A stretch of DNA of 64,000 nucleotides from Halalkalibacter akibai JCM 9157 (GCF_000513135.1 NZ_BAUV01000015.1:1-64000), one strand, 5' to 3'. Counted from the first letter of the stretch, positions 1 through 10,373 are shown. Program-made: numbers and translations. The notes: generated by a model not told the origin, from the letters alone.

Positions 1-282
1 TATGATCATAACTGTGGATGGCCAACTTTTACGAAACCGATTCTTTCTTATCATCTCAAAGAAAATCTCGATCAAAGCCACGGAATGTTAAGAACTGAAA
101 TCAAAAGCTTATATGGAGATTCCCATCTAGGTCACGTTTTTGAGGATGGTCCAAAAGAAAGAGGAGGACGTAGATATTGTGTGAACTCAGCAGCCCTCTG
201 TTTTATTCCGTTGAATGAGTTAGAAGAGAAAGGTTATGGTGAATATCGAGCTCTTTTTAGTTGTACGAAAAACCGAACATAA
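1..282 (+). CDS. msrB: Peptide-methionine (R)-S-oxide reductase MsrB, C-terminal part
   Basis: The reading frame is open from base 1 and enters from outside the window, so only the last 93 residues are present. MsrB reduces the R-epimer of methionine sulfoxide in oxidised proteins, using thioredoxin for recycling. The visible segment has the family signatures: GWPTF near the start, SHGMLRTEI, the [12 protein letters not shown] block, and RYCVNSAAL, which holds the catalytic cysteine. The N-terminal part, with the usual zinc CxxC motif, is outside. It could be a stand-alone MsrB or the second half of an MsrA-MsrB fusion; the window cannot tell. Confidence 0.93.
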   Translation, partial: YDHNCGWPTFTKPILSYHLKENLDQSHGMLRTEIKSLYGDSHLGHVFEDGPKERGGRRYCVNSAALCFIPLNELEEKGYGEYRALFSCTKNRT

Positions 283-303
283 TAATATATTTAGGAAGAA
301 ATC

Positions 304-340
304 AAAACCGTATCGAACATCAAACATTCAATACGGTTTC
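304..340. terminator. Convergent hairpin between msrB and the glycosyltransferase gene
   Basis: AAACCGTAT and ATACGGTTT form a 9-bp stem around a 17-base loop. It sits between two convergent genes, with short T-rich stretches on both sides, so it may end transcription in both directions. The T-tracts are weak. Confidence 0.5.
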
Positions 341-344
341 TCAT

Positions 345-2257
345 TTATTTCAAGTGATAAATATTTTGAGCAGAATAATGAGTAGGAATATTTGATAAGA
401 ATTGTTTAGGATTTTTCAATTGTTTGTTTAGCTTTTTGTAAATAGCGTTTAAATGTTTTATATAGGGTTCGTAGATAACATCAAGTAATGATTTCGTGAA
501 TGGAAGCGGATTGTATTTCCAAAGTTCGAATTTAGTTGAGCTAATTAGGAACATACTACTGAAATTAAAACATATTAATGGTGTCTCGTTTATAAAAATG
601 TTGTTTTTTTGTTTGGAAGTCTTGTAATGATCTATATCCATAAATAGAAGATTCCACGGAGCGACGTTTATTCCAATATGATCCATTATTTTTATATTTT
701 CAAATTGATTGGGAATGTCATTTAAATATTTTTGATCTAACCAACGATCCTCTTCATCAAGAAGAGTATTATAGCACCAATCTACACAATGATCTCTCCA
801 CCACGAGAGAATATGTTTGCTATTTGATTCTTGTTTAAAACCAATTAAACCAGATTGATATAAACCGTGATTATTTGTGTGTAACTCTGTTGTTCTTGTT
901 GTACATAGAAAAACAGAGTAATTTGCCCATTGTTCAAAAATGGCTTTTGGATCAGAGAAAAAGTACATATCTGCATCACAGTACACTATATGGTCAAGCT
1001 CTCTATAGTTGTCGAGAATATGCTTGCATAAAGGTGCTTTCATCGTTGCGCAGCATTCCTTCATAGTGCGGTTATGGTTTATTTGGTTTAATAGATTTTG
1101 TTCAACTTCCCAAACAGGGATAAGGCTAACGTTACTTAAGTCTAATTTCTTTAATTCTTCCAAACTCTCATGATCCATACAACAGATCCATAGGTGAAAG
1201 GCCTCAGTTTGATTTAATAAAGATTCGTATAAAGCGTATCCTTTCAATAGATAATCTTTACTCAAGATAGTAGTAAAACAATAAAATTCATCATATTGAT
1301 CCATCTTTTTACGGAATTTTGTGTTCTTATAATACGAGCGTGCTTCAGATGTAGGATTTTTACTATAGAGAGGATTTACATCAATCTTTTCACTAGCTAA
1401 CCTTTTTATGACCTCAGCCAGCTTTATCATGTAAGGCTCATAAATATGTTTTTTGATGGACCGACTAAATTTAACAGAGTCCAGAGACCATAAATCAAAT
1501 TCATCTTCGTTAAAAATGGTAAAGCATGCAAAATGAAAAGCAACTAATTTGTCATTTCCAATATAAACAGTGTTGTTCCTTTTAGAAACTTGTGGGAAAT
1601 GGTTATATACACAGTTCCAAGGTGCGGCATCTATTCCTAAATGATAGGAGGTTTTTACGTTTGGAAATAATAAAGGTAGATGATCTAAATATTTCTGATC
1701 TCCAAATCTGTTTTCCTCAGGTTCTAAGAAACACCATTCTTCACATCTCCTTCGCCACCACCTTAACCCGTCAAGACCATGTTGATCATTTCGAAATCCG
1801 ATGATGCCTGCTTGATATTTGCCATACCTTTCTTCGACCCAGTCGATATCGCGTTGAGTACATAAATAAATGGAAGCAGAACCCCAGTCATCAAAAATTT
1901 CTTTGGGGTCAGAGAAAAAAAGATGTCTCCGTCACAGTACAACATTGTTTCAAGATCGTGTCTTATTAATAGATGATGAATTAATGGTGCCTTTAATGTC
2001 CAGCAATATTCATTAACAGCACGCTCTTGTTTAAGTGCACGAAGCTCGTCATTTTCAACTTCATCTACTTTAAAAACAACGGCATGTGTCAAATTCATTT
2101 TATTCAGTATAGAAAACGAACTTTCATCTATACAACAAATCCATAATTTAAATTGATCTGAGTAATCGATAAGTGATTGATACATGGCTCGTACTTTAAT
2201 GACATAGTCTTTACTTGCGATCACACAAATATGATTAAGGCCCCAATTATCTGGCAT
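345..2257 (-). pseudogene. Two-domain glycosyltransferase-like protein, frameshifted by one base
   Basis: Read through one frameshift, this is a single protein of about 637 residues made of two similar nucleotide-sugar-transferase-like domains. Domain 1 starts at 2257 (ribosome site AAAGGA) and domain 2 begins near base 1300. Each has a matching N-terminal block (LWICCIDE and LWICCMDH), a DxD-type metal/sugar-nucleotide motif (YCDGDIFF and YCDADMYFF), a G(L/I)IGF block and a DQKYL block. The frame breaks at an A7 run (1915-1921); an eighth base restores DIFFFSDPKEIF, which aligns with DMYFFSDPKAIF of domain 2. The frame downstream of the break runs without a stop into domain 2, so the ATG at 1430 is not a real start. 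Donor and acceptor are unknown. The lesion may be a sequencing error, a phase-variable tract or real inactivation. Confidence 0.75.
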
Positions 2258-2458
2258 TTTATCAACATTCCTTTTTTAAAGTTTTCTTCCCTAGATTTTT
2301 CCCTCTCTTTTTTTAGTGTCTCAATACACTATGAAATAAGTTTGTTTTTGCTGTAGTCAGATAACTGTTTTTACTAGAAAAAAGAGAAGAGAACGTATAT
2401 CTAGTTTGTTCGTACAAGCAAATTAAAGATTCATTCCATCTGATTAGAACTAGTTAAA

Positions 2459-2666
2459 GGGCATCATAAGGTAGATGAAGACTGAACCGAGCGAGCGCAG
2501 ACAGAAAAAAGGTCTTCATAAGGCTGATGAAGACCGAATCGACCGAGCACAGACAAAAAGAAGGTCTTCATAAAGTAGATGAAGACTGAATCGAGCAAGC
2601 ACGGACAGAAAGAAGGTCTTCATTAGGTAGATGAAGACTGAACCGAGCGTTCGCAAACAGAAAAAA
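2459..2666. repeat. Four tandem 52-bp repeats, each with a hairpin
   Basis: Four head-to-tail copies of exactly 52 bases start at 2459, 2511, 2563 and 2615. Each carries an inverted repeat, GTCTTCAT-N(6-7)-ATGAAGAC; the first copy's left arm is degenerate. Read on the minus strand (the narK direction), each hairpin is followed by TTCTTTCT-, TTCTTTTT- or TTTTTTCT-like runs, so the array resembles a string of intrinsic terminators behind the main narK terminator. No coding potential is seen. Confidence 0.85.
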
Positions 2667-2686
2667 GCACCGCAAACGCGGTGCTT
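2661..2686 (-). terminator. narK intrinsic terminator
   Basis: On the minus strand a perfect 7-bp stem, GCACCGC/GCGGTGC, with a four-base loop is followed by TTTTTT. It lies about 45 bases after the narK stop codon. Confidence 0.9.
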
Positions 2687-2732
2687 CAAACTTTAATTTG
2701 CAAAACTCATCAATCTCTTCATGAGCCAGTAA

Positions 2733-4052
2733 TTAAGAGATTTTTTTCGCCTCTAAAATCTCTTTATCACAAGGAACTTCTGCATTTTTCCGTTGGTAGT
2801 AATACCAGTTTAATGCGATAGAAATCACATAGAAAGTGATAAAGAAGTAAAGCGCTGTGATCGGTGTACCCGTGTTAGAGACAGACCAACCAAATAATTT
2901 AGGAATAAAAAATGATCCGTATGCAGCAAATGCAGCCGTAAATCCAAGAACGGGTGCTGCTTCTTTAACAGGGAAGATAATCGGAATCATTTGGAATGTT
3001 GAACCCGAACCCATACCAGCTGCAATAAATAAGATTAAAAACGATATTAAAAATCCAACGAAATTTTGTTGACCAATAAAGTAGATAACAGAAATAGCAC
3101 CAAGGCTCATGCCAACAAGAACAAATGTGGTAACTCTTGCTCCACCAAATTTATCGGAAACCCAACCACCAACAGGGCGGAACGCAGCTGCTAAGAAAGC
3201 ACCTAAAAAGGCTAGCGCTACGTATTCAGGAAACTGAGATCTTAGTAGTAAAGGAAATGCAGCACCGTATCCAATGAAAGATCCGAAAGTAGCTACATAT
3301 AATATTGTCATAATCCATGTGTGTTTGCGTTTTACAATGATAAATTGATCTTTAACAGATTGTTTAGCTGTTGGTAAATTATCCATTCCGAAATAAGCAA
3401 TAATTGTCATAACTACAATAGGAACGACCCAAATGAATGCGGCATTTTGCAACCAAATTTCTTGGCCATTAGGTAATACTTGAGCTTCTCCACCAATAAA
3501 AGCAAATGTACCGACCGTAATAATGAGGGGTGTTACAAATTGAACAACAGAAACCCCCATATTACCTAAACCACCGTTAACACCAAGTGCTGTCCCTTTT
3601 TCTTTTTTCGGGAAAAAGAAACTAATATTTGCTAAAGCAGAAGAAAAGTTACCGCCACCAAGTCCACAAAGCGCTGCAAGTGAAAGCATTACCCAGTAAG
3701 GTGTATCTGGATTTTGAACTGCGAAACCAATCCCTAGTGTTGGAATAATTAACACCCCAGTTGAGAAGACAACCCAGTTTCTACCTCCGAATTTACCTAC
3801 TGCAAAAGTATAAATAAAGCGTAATGAAGCTCCTACTAAACCTGGAGTTGCTGCTAATGTGAACAATTGTTCATCTGTAAATGCGAAACCAATATCATTT
3901 AAGCGTACAGCTACAACTGACCAAATCTGCCATACAATAAAGGCTAGCATTAATGTTGGAACGGATATCCATAGGTTCCTTCTTGCATGACGTTTTCCTT
4001 CTCGTTCCCAAAATTCTTGATTTTCTGGCTGCCATTCTTTAATTCTTGCCAT
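2733..4052 (-). CDS. narK: Nitrate/nitrite transporter NarK (MFS)
   Basis: This 439-residue, roughly 12-helix major facilitator protein belongs to the nitrate/nitrite porter family, which imports nitrate and exports nitrite during anaerobic nitrate respiration. The NNP-type glycine-rich signatures are visible: GLGGGNFSSALANISFFFP and, in the second half, AAGMGSGSTFQMIP. The start at 4052 has a GGGGGA ribosome site. It is divergent from nirBD across a 324-bp intergenic region with two Fnr-type boxes, one at 4139-4154 close to this gene, which fits oxygen-limited induction. A strong terminator and a hairpin repeat array follow it. Confidence 0.93.
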   Translation of the reverse strand: MARIKEWQPENQEFWEREGKRHARRNLWISVPTLMLAFIVWQIWSVVAVRLNDIGFAFTDEQLFTLAATPGLVGASLRFIYTFAVGKFGGRNWVVFSTGVLIIPTLGIGFAVQNPDTPYWVMLSLAALCGLGGGNFSSALANISFFFPKKEKGTALGVNGGLGNMGVSVVQFVTPLIITVGTFAFIGGEAQVLPNGQEIWLQNAAFIWVVPIVVMTIIAYFGMDNLPTAKQSVKDQFIIVKRKHTWIMTILYVATFGSFIGYGAAFPLLLRSQFPEYVALAFLGAFLAAAFRPVGGWVSDKFGGARVTTFVLVGMSLGAISVIYFIGQQNFVGFLISFLILFIAAGMGSGSTFQMIPIIFPVKEAAPVLGFTAAFAAYGSFFIPKLFGWSVSNTGTPITALYFFITFYVISIALNWYYYQRKNAEVPCDKEILEAKKIS

Positions 4053-4138
4053 TTAAATTTCCCCCATTTTCATTTATAGAAATTAACGTCTTTATCTCGT
4101 TTACAAGATTGATCATACAAACATTTTCAAGCCTTGAA

Positions 4139-4154
4139 AGTGATGTACGTCACA
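4139..4154. promoter_or_regulatory. Fnr-type box upstream of narK
   Basis: AGTGA-tgtacg-TCACA matches the TGTGA-N6-TCACA dyad recognised by Fnr/Crp proteins except at the first base pair of the left arm. It lies about 90 bases upstream of the narK start, in the narK-nirB divergent region. Confidence 0.75.
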
Positions 4155-4284
4155 AAATATAACAAACGAGTCGAAGTTATTTCTGTATATATAAAGGAAG
4201 CTACACGGAATTAATGAAAGAAAAAATTAATATCTTACATTTATATTTCTTCTGAATACGTGCCATTTAAATTTTTCTTATAAC

Positions 4285-4300
4285 TGTGATGAACCTCACA
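4285..4300. promoter_or_regulatory. Fnr box upstream of nirBD
   Basis: TGTGA-tgaacc-TCACA is a perfect dyad centred about 84 bases upstream of the nirB ATG. The fnr gene is in the same window (60.1-60.8 kb), so Fnr control is the simplest reading. Confidence 0.85.
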
Positions 4301-4376
4301 TTTATTGTGAGGAAAAACAAATACAATGTGAGTAAGAAAGATATTGTGAATCAATGCACAAGTGGAGGGTTTGAAA

Positions 4377-6776
4377 ATGAAAAAGCAAAAGTTAGTAATG
4401 GTAGGTAATGGAATGGCAGGAGTTCGAGTAATTGAAGAGATCATTAAAATAAATCCTAATTTATATAGTGTTACCATCTTTGGATCTGAGCCGCACCCTA
4501 ACTATAATCGCATCAAATTATCAAATGTTCTTCAAGGAGAAACGAGATTTGAAGAAACCATTATTAATGATTGGGATTGGTATCAAGCAAACGAAATTGA
4601 GTTATATACTGGAGAAACAGTGTTAAAAGTGGATCCAGAGAGTCAAATTATAATCACTGATAAAGGACGAGAAGAGAGCTACGATAAATTAATTCTAGCA
4701 ACAGGATCATTGCCATTTATCTTACCAGTCCCAGGCGCTGATAAAAAAGGTGTTATCGGTTTCCGTGATATCAAAGATTGTGAAATGATGATCAAAGCAT
4801 CAGAGCAATATAAGAAAGCGGTTGTAATAGGTGGTGGATTGCTAGGCTTAGAAGCGGCAAAAGGCTTAATTCACCTAGGCATGCAAGTAGATGTTGTTCA
4901 TCTTATGGAGCATTTAATGGAAAGACAGTTAGATCCAGTTGCATCTAGCATGTTAAAACGCGAACTTGAAGAACAAGGGATGAATTTCTTAATGGAAAAG
5001 GCAACTGTTGAATTAGTTGGCGATGATCGAGTAAAAGGAATTCGCTTCAAGGATGGAACAGAAGTTCAAGCAGATCTAGTGGTAATGGCTGCTGGAATCA
5101 AACCAAACGTAACGGCTGCAAATGAAAGTGGAATTTATGTAAATCGAGGAATTGTAGTGAATGATTTTATGGAAACGAACCAGCCAAATATTTATGCTAT
5201 TGGGGAGTGCGCAGAACATAGAGAAGTGGTATACGGTCTGGTAGCTCCACTGTATGAACAAGGCAAAGTGCTTGCTCAAGTGCTATGTGATCAAAAAGAT
5301 AAAGGTTATGAAGGTTCTATTACAGGAACACAATTAAAGGTTTCAGGGATTGACCTTTTCTCAGCAGGGGAAATTTATGAAGATTCAACATCAAAATCAA
5401 TCATCGTTCATAACGAGTTCGATGGAGTCTATAAAAAAGTTCAAATTAGGGATAATCGTGTAGTTGGGATCGTCTTATATGGAGATACAAAAGATAGCAA
5501 CCGTTTATATAAGATGCTAATTGAAAAACAAGATGTATCTGATTTAACGTCAATTGCATTTTTACAAGCAGCAGGTCAAGGGGAAGCGAATGACATTGCC
5601 TCTATGCCAGCAGACGAAATTGTTTGCGGATGTAATGGGATTGTGAAAGAAACGATCGTGCAGGCTATTCAAAATGAGGGAGTAACAACTGTTGAACAAG
5701 TAGGAGGATGTACGAATGCAGGGCGTTCTTGCGGACGTTGCAAACCACTGATTCAAGATATATTAGAATATACGCTTGGGGACAGTTTTGATCAATCGAA
5801 CAATAAGAAAACACTCTGTGGTTGTACGTCTTTAAACCGCGATGAAGTCGTCCATGATATACGTTCAAAAGAATTAACAACGATTAAGGAAGTTATGAAT
5901 GTTTTAGAATGGCAAAATGAAGAAGGTTGTTCTAAGTGTCGTCCTGCACTGAACTATTTTTTAGGAATGGTTCATCACGATTATGTGGATGAGAGAAATT
6001 CTAGATTAGTGAATGAGAAAATGCATGCAAATATTCAAAAAGACGGAACATATTCTGTTATCCCAAGAATGTATGGGGGCGTTACGTCAGCTAAAGATCT
6101 TCGTACTATCGCTGATGTAGCTGAAAAATATAATGTTGGCCTTGTGAAATTAACAGGTGGTCAAAGAATTGGTCTTTACGGTTTGAAAAAAGAGGACCTG
6201 CCTGCTGTTTGGGAGGATCTTGGAATGCCTTCAGGATATGCATACGGGAAAACTTTACGAACAGTTAAAACGTGTGTCGGTAAGACATTTTGCCGATTTG
6301 GAACTCAAGATTCAATGAGTATGGGAATTGAGCTAGAAAAACGGTTTGAGCGTTTGGATACGCCACATAAAGTAAAAATGGGAGTATCTGCTTGTCCAAG
6401 AAACTGTGCAGAATCTGGTATTAAAGACGTTGGAGTTGTAGGTCTTGATGGTGGCTGGGAACTGTATGTTGGTGGGAACGGCGGAACTGACCTTCGAGCT
6501 GGTGACCTTCTTTGCAAAGTAAAAACTAAAGGAGAGGTACTAGAGTTAACTGGAGCTTACCTACAATATTACAGAGAAACAGCGATGTATTTAGAGCGTA
6601 CTTCCCAGTGGTTAGAGCGAGTTGGCTTAGAACAAGTAAAAGAAGTGTTAGCTGACGAAGCGAAGCGAAATGAGTTAAACGAGCGTTTGCAGCAAACATT
6701 AGCTCGCTATGAAGAGCCTTGGCAAAAAGCGATTGAAGATGAGTCAATAAGAGACACTTATTACACGGTTAAGTAA
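4377..6776 (+). CDS. nirB: NADH-dependent nitrite reductase large subunit NirB
   Basis: This 799-residue siroheme/Fe-S enzyme subunit reduces nitrite to ammonium with NAD(P)H in the cytoplasm. Order of parts: an FAD/NAD(P)H pyridine-nucleotide reductase region over roughly the first 400 residues (NGMAGVRV, IGGGLLGLEAA, YAIGECAEH), two BFD-type [2Fe-2S] modules (CGCNGIV...CGRCKP and CGCTSLN...CSKCRP), then a nitrite/sulfite reductase half with the siroheme/[4Fe-4S] cysteines CVGKTFCRFG and ACPRNCAE. The ATG at 4377 is preferred over an in-frame GTG at 4362 because GGAGG (4364-4368) is correctly spaced for the ATG. It forms an operon with nirD, 19 bases downstream, behind a perfect Fnr box. With narK and the molybdoenzyme at the window's end it makes a nitrate-to-ammonium route. 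Confidence 0.96.
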   Translation: MKKQKLVMVGNGMAGVRVIEEIIKINPNLYSVTIFGSEPHPNYNRIKLSNVLQGETRFEETIINDWDWYQANEIELYTGETVLKVDPESQIIITDKGREESYDKLILATGSLPFILPVPGADKKGVIGFRDIKDCEMMIKASEQYKKAVVIGGGLLGLEAAKGLIHLGMQVDVVHLMEHLMERQLDPVASSMLKRELEEQGMNFLMEKATVELVGDDRVKGIRFKDGTEVQADLVVMAAGIKPNVTAANESGIYVNRGIVVNDFMETNQPNIYAIGECAEHREVVYGLVAPLYEQGKVLAQVLCDQKDKGYEGSITGTQLKVSGIDLFSAGEIYEDSTSKSIIVHNEFDGVYKKVQIRDNRVVGIVLYGDTKDSNRLYKMLIEKQDVSDLTSIAFLQAAGQGEANDIASMPADEIVCGCNGIVKETIVQAIQNEGVTTVEQVGGCTNAGRSCGRCKPLIQDILEYTLGDSFDQSNNKKTLCGCTSLNRDEVVHDIRSKELTTIKEVMNVLEWQNEEGCSKCRPALNYFLGMVHHDYVDERNSRLVNEKMHANIQKDGTYSVIPRMYGGVTSAKDLRTIADVAEKYNVGLVKLTGGQRIGLYGLKKEDLPAVWEDLGMPSGYAYGKTLRTVKTCVGKTFCRFGTQDSMSMGIELEKRFERLDTPHKVKMGVSACPRNCAESGIKDVGVVGLDGGWELYVGGNGGTDLRAGDLLCKVKTKGEVLELTGAYLQYYRETAMYLERTSQWLERVGLEQVKEVLADEAKRNELNERLQQTLARYEEPWQKAIEDESIRDTYYTVK

Positions 6777-6795
6777 TAACTAAGGAGGAGATAAA

Positions 6796-7116
6796 ATGAT
6801 TGCGACAGGTACACAAGTGAAAATTAGTAATATTAAAGAACTACCGGTTGGCATCGGTCAAGTTTACCGAGTCAATAACGAAGAAATTGCCGTGTTTCGT
6901 TTGTCAAACGGAAAGGTGTATGCGATTGAGAACAAAAGTCCACACCCTAAAGGTGGTAGGCTAGCAGATGGTCTCGTTAGTGGAGAATATTTATTTTGTC
7001 CGATTCATGACTGGAAAATTTCTTTAATAGACGGAACGGTTCAGGCACCGGATCAAGGTAAAGTGAAGAGTTTCCAAGTCGACATTTCAAACAATGAAGG
7101 AGTCATTTACCTTTAA
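6796..7116 (+). CDS. nirD: Nitrite reductase small subunit NirD
   Basis: This 106-residue Rieske-fold protein is the small partner of NirB in NADH-dependent nitrite reduction. The Rieske core is recognisable (SPHPKGGRL and FCPIHDWKISL), but the first cluster cysteine is replaced by serine, so the classical C-x-H/C-x2-H cluster ligand set is incomplete. That is usual for NirD proteins, which keep the fold but lose the cluster. The start has a strong AAGGAGG site and lies 19 bases after nirB, so the two are co-transcribed. Confidence 0.94.
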   Translation: MIATGTQVKISNIKELPVGIGQVYRVNNEEIAVFRLSNGKVYAIENKSPHPKGGRLADGLVSGEYLFCPIHDWKISLIDGTVQAPDQGKVKSFQVDISNNEGVIYL

Positions 7117-7158
7117 CACTGCTTTATTTCATAATTTTGACAAACTTAATATAGAGAT

Positions 7159-7174
7159 TGTGATTTATATCACA
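7159..7174. promoter_or_regulatory. Fnr box upstream of pflBA
   Basis: TGTGA-tttata-TCACA is a perfect dyad, 154 bases upstream of the pflB ATG in a 211-base non-coding leader. No other structured element is obvious in this leader. Confidence 0.85.
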
Positions 7175-7327
7175 TTGTTTTAAGAAGGATTTGTTTAAAC
7201 TTATAGATAAGAGGAATTCCTTTTTAGATTTATTATTTGATTACCGATAAGGTAAAGGTTTTAAAACAGTATTAGTGTGTGAGGAAAATTACTATTTATA
7301 AGAAGTATATGAAAGCGGGGAATTATA

Positions 7328-9577
7328 ATGGCAGTTATGACAGCTACTAATACAGATCACTGGAGAACTTTTAAAAAAGGAAAATGGCAACATGGAATCG
7401 ACGTAAGAAACTTTATTCAACGTAACTATGCAGTGTATGAGGGTGATGATGTTTTCCTAGCTCAGCCTACAGAGCATTCTAATAAATTATGGGCCCAAAT
7501 TATGGAGCTAACTAAAAAAGAAAGAGAAAACGGTGGAGTGTTAGATATGGATACTGAGATTGTATCTACGATCGTCTCTCACGGTCCAGGCTATTTAAAC
7601 AAAGATTTAGAGCAAATTGTCGGGTTACAAACAGACGTTCCGTTCAAACGTTCTTTACAGCCTTATGGCGGAATTCGTATGGCGATGGATTCTTGTAAGT
7701 CTTATGGCTATGAAGTTGATGAAAAAGTAGTAGATACGTTTACAAACTATCGCAAAACCCATAACCAAGGTGTATTTGATGCTTATACAACGGAGATGAA
7801 ACTTGCGCGTAAAGCCGGAATCGTGACTGGTCTACCGGATGCTTATGGTCGTGGTCGTATTATCGGTGATTATCGCAGAGTAGCTTTATACGGAGTTGAT
7901 TTTCTAATTGAACAAAAACAAAAAGATTTAGAAGCGACGAGTAGTGTGATGTCTGAGGAAGTTATTCGCGATCGTGAAGAAATCACAGAACAAATAAGAG
8001 CTTTGCAAGAATTAAGAGCAATGGCAAAAGCTTATGGCTGCGATATTTCATTACCAGCTACAACAGCTCAAGAAGCTTTCCAGTGGTTATATTTTGCTTA
8101 TCTAGCTGCTATCAAAGAACAAAACGGTGCAGCGATGAGCTTAGGTCGAACATCTACGTTCTTAGATATCTACATCGAGCGCGACATTCAAGAAGGTAGA
8201 TTAACGGAAGAAGCAGCTCAAGAGCTAGTGGACCATTTTGTTATGAAGCTTAGATTAGTTAAGTTTGCTAGAACTCCAGATTATAACGAATTATTTAGTG
8301 GAGACCCAACATGGGTAACGGAATCTATCGGTGGAGTTGGTGTAGATGGCAGACCGCTAGTTACAAAGAGTTCTTTCCGATTCTTGCATACGCTTGATAA
8401 TTTAGGACCAGCACCAGAACCAAACTTAACTGTACTTTGGTCAAATAATTTGCCTAAAAACTTTAAAGATTACTGCGCGAAAATGTCTATCAAAACGAGC
8501 TCTATTCAATATGAAAATGACGATATTATGAGAGCTCAGTTTGGTGATGATTACGGAATTGCTTGTTGTGTAAGTGCGATGAAAATTGGAAAACAGATGC
8601 AATTTTTCGGAGCGCGTGCGAACCTAGCAAAAACATTGCTATATGCGATTAATGGTGGGGTTGATGAAAAATTAAAACTACAAGTAGGACCGAAATTTGC
8701 TCCGATAACGTCAGAATATCTTGAGTATGAAGAAGTGTTAGAAAGATTTGACAAGGTAATGGATTGGTTAGCAGACATCTACATGAATACATTAAATGTT
8801 ATTCATTATATGCATGATAAATATAGCTATGAGCGTATTGAAATGGCCTTGCACGATAAAGAGATCGTTCGCACAATGGCTTGCGGAATTGCAGGATTAT
8901 CCGTTACTGCCGACAGCTTAAGTGCTATTAAGCATTCAAAAGTTAAAGTGATTCGTGATGAAAATGGAATTGCTATTGACTATGATATTGAAGGAGAGTA
9001 TCCACAATACGGTAATAACGATGAAAGAGTAGATGAAATTGCTGTATGGCTTGTTAAAACTTTTATGAATAAGCTAAAGAAGCATAAAACATATCGTAAT
9101 GCGATTCCAACTATGTCTGTTTTAACGATTACTAGTAATGTGGTTTACGGAAAGAAAACGGGAACGACTCCAGACGGGCGTAAAGCTGGAGAGCCTTTTG
9201 CACCAGGAGCTAATCCTCTTCATGGTCGTGATCGAAAAGGAGCACTTGCTTCACTAACATCAGTAGCTAAGCTACCATATGAAGATTCATTAGATGGTAT
9301 TTCAAACACATTTAGTATCGTTCCAAAAGCACTAGGAAAAGAAGAAGTTGATCAAATATCCAATTTAGTAGGTATTTTAGATGGTTACGCAAAACAAGGA
9401 GGACATCACTTAAATATCAATGTATTTAACCGTGAAACTCTTTTAGATGCTATGGAGCGACCTGAAGAATATCCACAGCTAACGATTCGTGTATCTGGTT
9501 ATGCAGTAAACTTTATTAAATTAACTAGAGATCAACAAATCGACGTTATTAATCGCACATTCCACGAATCACTATAA
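7328..9577 (+). CDS. pflB: Formate C-acetyltransferase (pyruvate formate-lyase)
   Basis: This 749-residue glycyl-radical enzyme converts pyruvate and CoA to acetyl-CoA and formate in anaerobic fermentation. The paired active-site cysteines are Cys413-Cys414 in the motif ACCVSAM. The radical glycine is Gly724 in RVSGYAVNF, about 25 residues from the C-terminus as in the family. Length is normal. Translation starts at an ATG after GCGGGGAA. The activating-enzyme gene pflA follows after 66 bases, and a perfect hairpin sits between the two. The upstream Fnr box indicates induction when oxygen is limiting. Confidence 0.97.
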   Translation: MAVMTATNTDHWRTFKKGKWQHGIDVRNFIQRNYAVYEGDDVFLAQPTEHSNKLWAQIMELTKKERENGGVLDMDTEIVSTIVSHGPGYLNKDLEQIVGLQTDVPFKRSLQPYGGIRMAMDSCKSYGYEVDEKVVDTFTNYRKTHNQGVFDAYTTEMKLARKAGIVTGLPDAYGRGRIIGDYRRVALYGVDFLIEQKQKDLEATSSVMSEEVIRDREEITEQIRALQELRAMAKAYGCDISLPATTAQEAFQWLYFAYLAAIKEQNGAAMSLGRTSTFLDIYIERDIQEGRLTEEAAQELVDHFVMKLRLVKFARTPDYNELFSGDPTWVTESIGGVGVDGRPLVTKSSFRFLHTLDNLGPAPEPNLTVLWSNNLPKNFKDYCAKMSIKTSSIQYENDDIMRAQFGDDYGIACCVSAMKIGKQMQFFGARANLAKTLLYAINGGVDEKLKLQVGPKFAPITSEYLEYEEVLERFDKVMDWLADIYMNTLNVIHYMHDKYSYERIEMALHDKEIVRTMACGIAGLSVTADSLSAIKHSKVKVIRDENGIAIDYDIEGEYPQYGNNDERVDEIAVWLVKTFMNKLKKHKTYRNAIPTMSVLTITSNVVYGKKTGTTPDGRKAGEPFAPGANPLHGRDRKGALASLTSVAKLPYEDSLDGISNTFSIVPKALGKEEVDQISNLVGILDGYAKQGGHHLNINVFNRETLLDAMERPEEYPQLTIRVSGYAVNFIKLTRDQQIDVINRTFHESL

Positions 9578-9590
9578 TAGGATTGTAGTT

Positions 9591-9617
9591 TCAGCCCCGA
9601 GAAAAGGTCGGGGCTGA
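9591..9617 (+). other. Intercistronic hairpin between pflB and pflA
   Basis: TCAGCCCCGA and TCGGGGCTGA form a perfect 10-bp GC-rich stem with a 7-base loop. No T-tract follows, so it is probably not a full terminator. It may stabilise the upstream pflB message or allow partial read-through, giving less activase than enzyme. Confidence 0.7.
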
Positions 9618-9643
9618 CTACTTTAGAAAATGAGGGATTTTAC

Positions 9644-10372
9644 ATGATGGGGAAAGTACATTCTATAGAAACATGCGGAACAGTAGATGGACCGGGTCTA
9701 AGGTATGTGGTATTTATGCAAGGCTGTTTGTTACGCTGTCAATATTGCCATAATCCAGATACATGGAAGATTGGTGAAGGCAAAGACATGAGCGTTGATG
9801 ATATTATGGCTGATTTAGAGCATTATCTTCCGTACTTTGAAAGTAGCAATGGGGGAATCACGGTTTCTGGTGGTGAGCCATTACTTCATCTCGACTTTTT
9901 AATTGAACTATTCACAAAATGTAAAGAACGTGGCATTCATACAACGATAGATTCTTCTGGTGGTTGCTTTCAGGAACATCCTGAGTTTCTAAGAAAATTA
10001 GATCTGCTATTAGAATTAACTGATTTAATCTTACTTGATATTAAACATATTGACTCCAAGAAACATCACGCCTTAACAGGGATGAAGAATGATCATATTT
10101 TAAAGTTTGCTAAATTACTTTCTGCGAAAAACTTCCCAGTTTGGGTGAGACATGTATTGGTTCCTGGCATAAGTGATGATACGAACGATCTGCTCGCCTT
10201 GAGATTGTTTCTTAATCAATTAAATAATGTAAAAAAGGTAGAAATTTTGCCTTATCATAAATTAGGTGTTTATAAATGGAAAGAATTGGGACTCAAATAT
10301 CCTTTAGAAGAGGTTGAACCGCCTTCTGAAGAGAAAGTAATGGAAGCTAAAAAGTGGTTACAAATGGTGTAA
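9644..10372 (+). CDS. pflA: Pyruvate formate-lyase activating enzyme
   Basis: This 242-residue radical-SAM protein installs the glycyl radical on PflB. The cluster motif [14 protein letters not shown] provides the CxxxCxxC cysteines of the [4Fe-4S] centre. The N-terminal [11 protein letters not shown] block and the [13 protein letters not shown] block are typical of PFL activases. Two adjacent ATG codons (9644 and 9647) could serve as start. It is downstream of pflB in the same orientation and ends at a strong terminator. Confidence 0.96.
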   Translation: MMGKVHSIETCGTVDGPGLRYVVFMQGCLLRCQYCHNPDTWKIGEGKDMSVDDIMADLEHYLPYFESSNGGITVSGGEPLLHLDFLIELFTKCKERGIHTTIDSSGGCFQEHPEFLRKLDLLLELTDLILLDIKHIDSKKHHALTGMKNDHILKFAKLLSAKNFPVWVRHVLVPGISDDTNDLLALRLFLNQLNNVKKVEILPYHKLGVYKWKELGLKYPLEEVEPPSEEKVMEAKKWLQMV

Positions 10373-10373
10373 A

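Noticed and set aside
875-1066. Plus-strand ORF of 63 codons opposite the glycosyltransferase
   Set aside because: Antisense shadow of a clear protein-coding frame, with no ribosome site.
2459-2666. CRISPR array
   Set aside because: The repeats are directly adjacent at a 52-base period with no unique spacers, and no cas gene is near.
5076-6747. Several minus-strand ORFs inside nirB
   Set aside because: All are shadows of the nirB frame, which is fully supported by its cofactor motifs.
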